Made by a program: the position numbers and the translations under genes
In this document: positions 59,021-64,000 of the stretch, piece after piece
Layout: each line of letters starts with the position of its first letter
How positions within the stretch are numbered: the stretch's first letter is position 1
Source: Streptomyces sp. NBC_00442
GTDB taxonomy: Bacteria > Actinomycetota > Actinomycetes > Streptomycetales > Streptomycetaceae
NCBI RefSeq assembly: GCF_036014195.1
Contig: NZ_CP107918.1
Coordinates: 372,001 to 436,000 of the forward strand
Reading direction: 5' to 3'
Length of the DNA stretch: 64,000 bases
The notes under the pieces: generated by a model
Seen by the model: only the letters and a program-made list of their open reading frames with translations
The model's database searches: none
What the model was told of the DNA's origin: nothing

Positions 59021-59049
59021 CGGGTGATGTCGAACGACGACATCACCCG
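59021..59049 (-). terminator. Hairpin after the nitrobindin-like gene
   Basis: CGGGTGATGTCG at 59021-59032 pairs over 12 bp with 59038-59049 around AACGA, 25 bases past the stop at 59074. Confidence 0.8.
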
Positions 59050-59073
59050 CCGCCGCGGGGCATCGGATCCCTG

Positions 59074-59628
59074 TCAGCGGCCGCGCTGATCGCGGCGGCG
59101 CAGCTGGGCGGAGAGGTGGTGTTGCAGCGGTTGTCCGACTGCTGCGAGGTCGTGCACGAAGGTCAGCTCGTCGTCGGCGGTCAACTCGTAGCGGCGACGG
59201 GTGGCGTCGACCTTCTTCGCCGTGGGAGTGACGGCCACCTCGTGGGTGGCCAGGTCGACCGTCTTTCCGCTCGCGGCGCCGACGGCGATCTCCGCGATGC
59301 CGGTGGGCTGGGTGATCAGTGCCTCGATCCGTCCGTCGGACTGGAGCCGCCACCATCCGCTCTCGCGCGCCGAGGGACGCAGCGCCGCACCGTCGCCGTC
59401 GAGCAGCCAGGCACGGGCCTCGTAGCGCAGGAAGGGCCGGCCGTCATGGCTGAAGGTGACTTCCTGTGCATAGGCGAAGTCCGCGTCGAGGGTCGGATAT
59501 TCGCCCTCGCCCCGGCCGTACCAGGTGCCGAGAAAGCCGAGCACGGGCGCGAGCAGCGCGTGCGGGGCCGGTGCCTCGTCCGGCCGGAGACCGTCGGGGT
59601 AGGGGTACTGCGGTGCGGGGTCGAACAC
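59074..59628 (-). CDS. Nitrobindin-like FABP-family haem protein
   Basis: The 184-residue protein starts at GTG 59628 after AGGAG. It has the THAP4/nitrobindin motif [15 protein letters not shown] at about residues 32-46 and a C-terminal [13 protein letters not shown], whose His is the usual haem ligand. The fold is a ten-stranded barrel. Bacterial nitrobindins bind ferric haem, react slowly with NO and can isomerise peroxynitrite, so it probably deals with nitrosative stress. It is transcribed alone with hairpins on both sides. Confidence 0.88.
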   Translation of the reverse strand: MFDPAPQYPYPDGLRPDEAPAPHALLAPVLGFLGTWYGRGEGEYPTLDADFAYAQEVTFSHDGRPFLRYEARAWLLDGDGAALRPSARESGWWRLQSDGRIEALITQPTGIAEIAVGAASGKTVDLATHEVAVTPTAKKVDATRRRYELTADDELTFVHDLAAVGQPLQHHLSAQLRRRDQRGR

Positions 59629-59721
59629 GATGTGCGCTCCTGGGGTCGGGGCTGATGCCAGGGGCAGCCTAGGGCGTCGTTCCTCCGCGCCCCGCGCGCG
59701 CGGCCTGGCCGTACGGGCACA

Positions 59722-59759
59722 CCGCAGGGGGGCGCCGGCCTGGCGACGCCCCCCTGCGG
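59722..59759 (-). terminator. Hairpin after the TauD-like gene
   Basis: CCGCAGGGGGGCG at 59722-59734 pairs perfectly over 13 bp with 59747-59759. It lies about 90 bases past the stop at 59849, with the pyrimidine tract in between. Confidence 0.75.
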
Positions 59760-59786
59760 GTTCCCCCGAATCCCCGTATCCCTCCG

Positions 59787-59850
59787 TCCTCCTGCTCCCC
59801 CTCTCCTCCTGCTCCCCCTGTCCCTCTGTCCCTCTGTCCTCCCGCCCCCT
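59787..59850. repeat. Pyrimidine-rich tract with 16-bp and 8-bp repeats
   Basis: About 60 bases consist of C and T with scattered G. TCCTCCTGCTCCCCCT occurs at 59787-59802 and 59804-59819 (17-bp period), then GTCCCTCT twice at 59820-59835. It lies between the TauD-like stop and its hairpin. Confidence 0.75.
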
Positions 59851-60769
59851 ATCCCCTGTCGCCCACGGCCCCCCGCACCGACGCGACGGACGTGTAGTGC
59901 GAGGCGTCGCCCGCGATCGAGTAGCTCTCCTTGCCCTCGATGCCGACCGGCACGTCTCCGGCGACCGTGACGCGGTTCAGGCGGCGCGGCAGCCCGTCGT
60001 AGTTGTCGATGGCGTAGTGCTGGGTGATGCGGTTGTCGAACAGAACGAGCTGGTTGGGCGACCAGCGCCAGCGCAGGATGTTCTCCGGGCGCACGACGTA
60101 CGCCTGGAGCAGATCGAGGATCTTGCGGGACTCGGCGACCGAGAGACCCACGATCCGTTGCGCGAACCCGCCGATGAACAGGCCGCGTTCGCCGGTCAGG
60201 GGGTGGACGCGGACCACCGGGTGGGCGGTGCGGAACGTGATGGAGGTGAACTGGGCGCGCTGTTCGGCCTTCTGCTCGTCGACGTCCTCCTCCGGGACCA
60301 CATAGTCGTAGTCGTTGGTGTGCTCGGCCCACAGGGTGTCGGCGAGCCCGCGCAGCGGCTGGGGCAGACTTCGGTACGCCGCCGCCGCGTTGGCGATCAG
60401 GGTCTCGCCTCCGTAGGGCGGGATCGTGATGCTGCGCAGCGTGCTGGCCTGCGGCGGATTGAGGACGAAGGTGACGTCGGTGTGCCAGTGATTGGCGCGG
60501 CCGCGCTCGCTGTCCACCGGAAGCACGTTGGGCGCGTCGGTGACGGCGGCGACGGTGGGGTGGGCGGTGGTGAGGTCGCCGAAGTGGCGGGCGAAGGCCT
60601 GCTGGCCCTCGTCGTCGAGGTCGACGTCGTCGAAGACCAGGGCCTTGTGCTCGTTGAGGGCGGCGCGCAGGGCGGCCACGCTCTCCTCGTCGAGCGGCTT
60701 GGCGATGTCGACGCCGGACACCTGGGCGCCGATGTGCGCGGTGACCTTGCGGATCTCGATGCCGGACAT
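59849..60769 (-). CDS. TauD/TfdA-family alpha-ketoglutarate-dependent dioxygenase
   Basis: The 306-residue enzyme starts at ATG 60769. The iron site reads NHWHTDVTF (His-x-Asp) with a distal His in [11 protein letters not shown], and the cosubstrate Arg lies in [13 protein letters not shown]. It belongs to the taurine/sulfonate/alkylsulfatase dioxygenases, which release sulfite or sulfate from the substrate by hydroxylation. It is the last gene of the sulfonate operon, 22 bases behind the flavin monooxygenase gene. Confidence 0.92.
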   Translation of the reverse strand: MSGIEIRKVTAHIGAQVSGVDIAKPLDEESVAALRAALNEHKALVFDDVDLDDEGQQAFARHFGDLTTAHPTVAAVTDAPNVLPVDSERGRANHWHTDVTFVLNPPQASTLRSITIPPYGGETLIANAAAAYRSLPQPLRGLADTLWAEHTNDYDYVVPEEDVDEQKAEQRAQFTSITFRTAHPVVRVHPLTGERGLFIGGFAQRIVGLSVAESRKILDLLQAYVVRPENILRWRWSPNQLVLFDNRITQHYAIDNYDGLPRRLNRVTVAGDVPVGIEGKESYSIAGDASHYTSVASVRGAVGDRG

Positions 60770-60791
60770 GTGCGGGGTCCTTTCGGTCGTG

Positions 60792-62135
60792 TCAGACCCG
60801 GCTGAGGGCCGGGACGGTGTGCTGGTTGGCGGGGCGGGGCAGGCCGTAGCGGTCGCGCAGGGTGCCCCGGGGGCCGTACTCGGTGCGGAACAGGCCGCGG
60901 GCGCGCAGGATCGGCACGACGTGGTCGACGAAGAGGTCGAGGCCGGACGGCAGCACGGCGGGCATGATGTTGAAGCCGTCGGCGGCGCCCAGACTGAACC
61001 AGCTCTCGATCGCGTCGGCCACCTGCTCGGGCGTGCCGGCGAAGGTCAGATGGCCGCGCCCGCCGCCGAGGCGGCCGATGAGCTCGCGGACGGTGAGCCG
61101 CTCGCGCCGGGCGAGTTCCACGATCAGGGTGTAGCGGCTCTTCGCGCCCTCGATGGCGCTCTCCGGCGGCAGATCGGCGGGCAGCTGGGCGTCAAGATCC
61201 AGGTCTCCCGGCTCCAGGTGCAGCAGCCGTTCGAGGCGGTGGAGGCCGTGCTCGTGGACGATGTGGTCCTCCAGGATCTGCTCGTTCGCGCGCGCCTCGG
61301 CCTCGGTGGAACCGATGACCGGCACGATGCCGGGCAGGATCTTGAGGTGCTCGGGGTCGCGGCCCGCCGCGCGGGCCCGGGACTTGAGGTCGGCGTAGAA
61401 CGCCTGCGCGTCCCCCAGTGTCTGCTGGGCGGTGAACACGGCCTCCGCGTACCGGGCGGCGAACTGCTTGCCGTCCTGCGAGGAGCCCGCCTGCACGAGC
61501 AGCGGGTAACCCTGCGGGCTGCGGGGCACGTTGAGGGCGCCCTCGACGCTGAAGTACGTTCCCTGGTGGTGCGGCGGATGGATCTTGTCGTGGTCGCCCC
61601 AGACTCCGGACGCCTTGTCGGCGACGACGACGTCGTCCTCCCAGCTGTCCCAGAGCTTGAGCGCCACGTCGAGGAACTCGGCGGCGCGCTCGTACCGGGT
61701 GGCGTGGGCGGGTTCGTCGTCGAGCCCGAAGTTGCGGGCGGCCTCGGCGCCCGCGGTGGTGACGATGTTCCAGCCGGCCCGCCCGCCGCTGATGTGGTCG
61801 AGCGAGGCGAACCGGCGGGCCAGGTTGTAGGGCGAGTTGTACGAGGTGGAAGCGGTGGCGATCAGGCCGATGTGCTCGGTCGCCACGGCCAGCGCGGTGA
61901 GCAGGGTCAGCGGTTCCAGGACGCCGGCGGGGCGCTGGCCGACATGGCTGAACAGGACCGGCCCGTCGGCGAGGAACAGCGAGTCGAAGGTGCCGCGCTC
62001 GGCGGTGCGGGCGAGCTCGCGGAAATGGTTCAGGTCGACGCTCGCGTACGGGTCGCTCTCGGGCAGCCGCCAGGACGCCTCGTGGTGCCCGGTGCTCATG
62101 AGGAAGGCGTTGAGGTGGAGTTGGCGCCGGGTCAC
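60792..62135 (-). CDS. LLM-class FMN-dependent monooxygenase (NtaA/DszA/SsuD-like)
   Basis: The 447-residue enzyme starts at GTG 62135, overlapping the ATPase stop (GTGA). It has the luciferase-like barrel with LHLNAFLMSTGHHEASWRLP, RTAERGTFDSLFLADGPVLF, TEHIGLIATASTSYNSPYN and SGGRAGWNIVTTAG, typical of the NtaA/SnaA/DszA subfamily of about 450 residues. Paired with a reduced-flavin supplier it cleaves C-S or C-N bonds; here, inside a sulfonate import operon, C-S cleavage of an organosulfur compound is likely. No flavin reductase gene is in the operon. Confidence 0.92.
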   Translation of the reverse strand: MTRRQLHLNAFLMSTGHHEASWRLPESDPYASVDLNHFRELARTAERGTFDSLFLADGPVLFSHVGQRPAGVLEPLTLLTALAVATEHIGLIATASTSYNSPYNLARRFASLDHISGGRAGWNIVTTAGAEAARNFGLDDEPAHATRYERAAEFLDVALKLWDSWEDDVVVADKASGVWGDHDKIHPPHHQGTYFSVEGALNVPRSPQGYPLLVQAGSSQDGKQFAARYAEAVFTAQQTLGDAQAFYADLKSRARAAGRDPEHLKILPGIVPVIGSTEAEARANEQILEDHIVHEHGLHRLERLLHLEPGDLDLDAQLPADLPPESAIEGAKSRYTLIVELARRERLTVRELIGRLGGGRGHLTFAGTPEQVADAIESWFSLGAADGFNIMPAVLPSGLDLFVDHVVPILRARGLFRTEYGPRGTLRDRYGLPRPANQHTVPALSRV

Positions 62136-62959
62136 TGGGGGTCCTCCTGGTGGTGGGTGTGCTCTTGGCGGGTGCGCTCCTGACCGGTGCGCTCGTGCTG
62201 GGTGCCCTCTTGGTGCCGCTCCTCGTGGGCGGTCACACCGAGCGCGCTGAGCAGGCGTTCGCGGTACTCGCCGAGGAGCGGATCGCGGTACGAGCGGGGG
62301 TGCGGGCGGTCGATGGTGAGGTCGAGGCCGATGCGGCCCCGGTCGAGGACCAGGACCCGGTCGGCGAGGACGATGGCCTCGTCCACGTCGTGGGTGACGA
62401 GCAGGACGGAGGGGCGGTGGCGTTGCCACAGCTCGCGCAGGAGCACGTGCATGCGGATACGGGTGAGGGCGTCCAGGGCGCCGAACGGCTCGTCCGCGAG
62501 GAGCAGTTCGGGCCGGCGTACCAGGGAGCGGGCGAGGGCCGCGCGTTGTGCCTCGCCGCCGGACAGCTCGTTGGGCCAGGCCCGTTCGCGCCCCGCGAGC
62601 CCCACCTCGGCGAGGGCGGCGCGGCCCTGTTCGGCGGCCTCCTTGCCGTCCGTGCCCAGCAGGACGTTGTCGAGGACGCGGCGCCAGGGCAGCAGCCGGG
62701 AGTCCTGGAAGACCACCGACACCCGCTCCGGGGCGGCGAGTTCACCGCTTCCGGTGACCTCGTGGTCGAGTCCGGCGATGGCACGCAGCAGGGTGCTCTT
62801 GCCGGAGCCGCTGTGACCGAGCAGGGCCGTGAACTGGCCGGCCGGGATGTCGAGGTCGATGCCGTCGAGGACGGTACGGCCGTCGAAGGACCGGGTGAGT
62901 CCGGCGAGCCGGACCGCGGGGGCCTGGACGGTGGTCAGTTGCTCAGTGTGCGTCGCCAT
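62132..62959 (-). CDS. Aliphatic sulfonate/taurine ABC importer ATP-binding protein
   Basis: The 275-residue ATPase starts at ATG 62959 after GGAGGG. Walker A GHSGSGKST, Q-loop VSVVFQDSRLLPWRRVLDN, signature LSGGEAQRAALARSL, Walker B LLADEPFGALDALTR and LLVTHDVDEAIVLADRV match SsuB/TauB/NrtD-type subunits. The last 35 residues are a His/Glu/Gln-rich tail (HEERHQEG, EHTHHQED) that is not part of the core fold. It overlaps the permease gene by 25 bases. Confidence 0.92.
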   Translation of the reverse strand: MATHTEQLTTVQAPAVRLAGLTRSFDGRTVLDGIDLDIPAGQFTALLGHSGSGKSTLLRAIAGLDHEVTGSGELAAPERVSVVFQDSRLLPWRRVLDNVLLGTDGKEAAEQGRAALAEVGLAGRERAWPNELSGGEAQRAALARSLVRRPELLLADEPFGALDALTRIRMHVLLRELWQRHRPSVLLVTHDVDEAIVLADRVLVLDRGRIGLDLTIDRPHPRSYRDPLLGEYRERLLSALGVTAHEERHQEGTQHERTGQERTRQEHTHHQEDPQ

Positions 62960-63786
62960 GACAGCACCCTCCGTTCGACGAGGCGGACCGCGCTGTCGGA
63001 GACGAGGCCGAAGACGCCGTAGATCAGCAGGCCGACGAGGATGATGTCGGTGCGGCCGTAGTTCTGGGCCTGGAACATCAGGTAGCCGAGGCCGCTGGTG
63101 GCGTTGATCTGCTCCAGGACGACCAGCGAGAGCCAGGAGCCGGTCACGCCGAGCCGGAGCCCGACGAAGAATCCGGGCAGGGCGCCGGGGATCACGATCT
63201 GCCGGATGAAGCGGACCCTGGACAGGCCCTGGACTTCGGCGAGTTCGACGTAGCGGTGGTCGATGCCGGACAGTGCGGCGTGCAGGTTGAGGTAGACCGG
63301 GATATAGACGACGATGGCGATGATCGCGATCTTGAAGGTCTCGCCGATGCCGAGCCACAGGATGAACAGCGGGATCAGGCCGAGGGTGGGTATCGCCCGG
63401 TTGAGCTGCACCGTTCCGTCGATCAGCGCGTCGCCGACGCGGCTGAGCCCGGCCACGAGGGCGAGGACCACTCCGGCGGTGAGCCCGAGGGCGAAGCCGT
63501 ACGCGGCTCGTTCCAGCGAGGTGAGCACGTCCGTGGAAAGGGTGCCGTCGCTCCACAGCCCGCCTGTGGTGCGCAGCACCGTCCAGGGCGCGGGGATCGC
63601 GGCGGGGTCCAGCCGTCCGGCGGCGGACGCGGCGGCCCACAGGACGAGGACGAGGCCGGGGCCGACGAGCCGCGCGGCGGGCAGTTTCCTGCCGGGTGCG
63701 AGCGCGCGGCGCCTTGGCCTGCGGACGGCGGGGGCCGTGGTTTCGACAGTCGGGGACACCAGGGGTGTGGGCGCTGTGGTGGTCAT
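62935..63786 (-). CDS. Aliphatic sulfonate/taurine ABC importer permease
   Basis: The 283-residue permease starts at ATG 63786 (AGAGGTGA upstream). A basic N-terminal region of about 35 residues precedes five or six helices. The ATPase-coupling loop reads YVELAEVQGLSRVRFIRQIVIPGALPGFFVGL, as in SsuC/TauC. It sits six bases behind the stop of the binding-protein gene and overlaps the ATPase gene, so the operon is tightly packed. Confidence 0.93.
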   Translation of the reverse strand: MTTTAPTPLVSPTVETTAPAVRRPRRRALAPGRKLPAARLVGPGLVLVLWAAASAAGRLDPAAIPAPWTVLRTTGGLWSDGTLSTDVLTSLERAAYGFALGLTAGVVLALVAGLSRVGDALIDGTVQLNRAIPTLGLIPLFILWLGIGETFKIAIIAIVVYIPVYLNLHAALSGIDHRYVELAEVQGLSRVRFIRQIVIPGALPGFFVGLRLGVTGSWLSLVVLEQINATSGLGYLMFQAQNYGRTDIILVGLLIYGVFGLVSDSAVRLVERRVLSWRRTLSN

Positions 63787-63791
63787 GGCGG

Positions 63792-64000
63792 TCACCTCTG
63801 GTACGCGGCCGCGACGGCCTTGGCCGCAAGGCCCTCGAATCGGCGGTCGAAGAGCGAGTCGACCTGGAACTTCTTCACGAAGCCGCCCTCGGCGAGCAGG
63901 TCCGCGGTCTCTTGCTCCCACTTGATCGCCTCGTCCCAACCGGTCGGGAAGAGAGGCTTGTTGGCGAGGGCGGTGATCGACCGCGCCTGGGCGGGCGTGA
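63792..64000 (-). CDS. Sulfonate ABC importer substrate-binding protein, C-terminal part
   Basis: Only the last 69 codons or so are in the window; the gene continues past the right edge. The segment reads PTGWDEAIKWEQETADLLAE, then KKFQVDSLFDRRFEGLAAKA and a short end AVAAAYQR. Position ahead of an SsuC-like permease and the typical C-terminal helix pattern support a substrate-binding subunit for sulfonates. Its stop overlaps the start region of the permease gene, and it is the promoter-proximal gene of those visible in this operon. Confidence 0.75.
   Translation of the reverse strand, partial: TPAQARSITALANKPLFPTGWDEAIKWEQETADLLAEGGFVKKFQVDSLFDRRFEGLAAKAVAAAYQR

Overview
This window is chromosomal DNA of a Streptomyces or a very close actinomycete. 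GC content and third-position GC are very high, GTG starts and four-base ATGA/GTGA gene overlaps are common, ribosome sites are GGAGG-like, and the families seen (DUF5997, DUF779, class F sortase, Tat-exported enzymes, MacAB-like efflux with a two-component pair) are typical of the genus. No rRNA, tRNA, CRISPR array, integrase or transposase is visible, and nothing marks an integrated island. The window opens inside a gap gene (glyceraldehyde-3-phosphate dehydrogenase) and closes inside a sulfonate-binding protein gene.

Layout. 0-10 kb holds mostly unlinked genes: a secreted lectin-tailed propeller protein, an APC permease, a DUF779 protein, a secreted propeller protein, an AlkZ/YcaQ-like glycosylase coupled to a tiny membrane protein, and an orphan degenerate ABC ATPase. 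10.5-16 kb is an acyl-CoA catabolic block: two acyl-CoA dehydrogenases and a quinone oxidoreductase in an overlapping operon, then an SDR and a crotonase. 16-18.4 kb carries a Tat-exported phospholipase C-like enzyme and a frameshifted remnant. 18.4-25.7 kb is an efflux/signalling locus: a divergent lipoprotein, adaptor, ATPase, permease, a one-helix membrane protein, a response regulator and a histidine kinase. 25.8-30.2 kb encodes an osmoprotectant (OpuC/ProU-like) importer, its ATPase separated from and convergent to the binding protein and permeases, with a secreted lipase between them. 30.4-33.6 kb is a Tat-exported propeller-amidohydrolase fusion.

33.8-44 kb is a sugar and sugar-acid utilisation locus: an enolase-superfamily dehydratase, a zinc dehydrogenase, an unassigned barrel protein, a sugar ABC importer, a Tat-exported mutarotase, and, convergently, an SMP-30 lactonase with an IclR regulator. 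Related TCGAAC-containing sites precede three of its transcription units, which suggests one IclR regulon. 44-47.3 kb has a sortase with a candidate substrate and a DapB-like/AhpD-like pair; 47.3-49 kb encodes cholesterol oxidase; 49-51 kb a thioredoxin-reductase-like enzyme and its divergent XRE-cupin regulator with a perfect palindrome.

51-55 kb holds the least understood genes: an effector-binding protein of LysR type without its DNA-binding domain, divergent from a DUF5997 protein that is itself a tandem duplication, and a RipA-like membrane protein next to a SLOG-type nucleotide-binding protein. A MarR regulator with a long palindrome and an isochorismatase-fold protein follow. 54.6-59.7 kb looks like a stress block (flavin reductase-like, PRC-barrel, cation efflux, an SRPBCC protein with a very acidic tail and its partner, nitrobindin-like); two units share a sigma-B-like promoter. 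59.8-64 kb is a sulfonate uptake and desulfonation operon (binding protein, permease, ATPase, flavin monooxygenase, TauD-like dioxygenase).

All family assignments come from reading motifs by eye; no database search was run.
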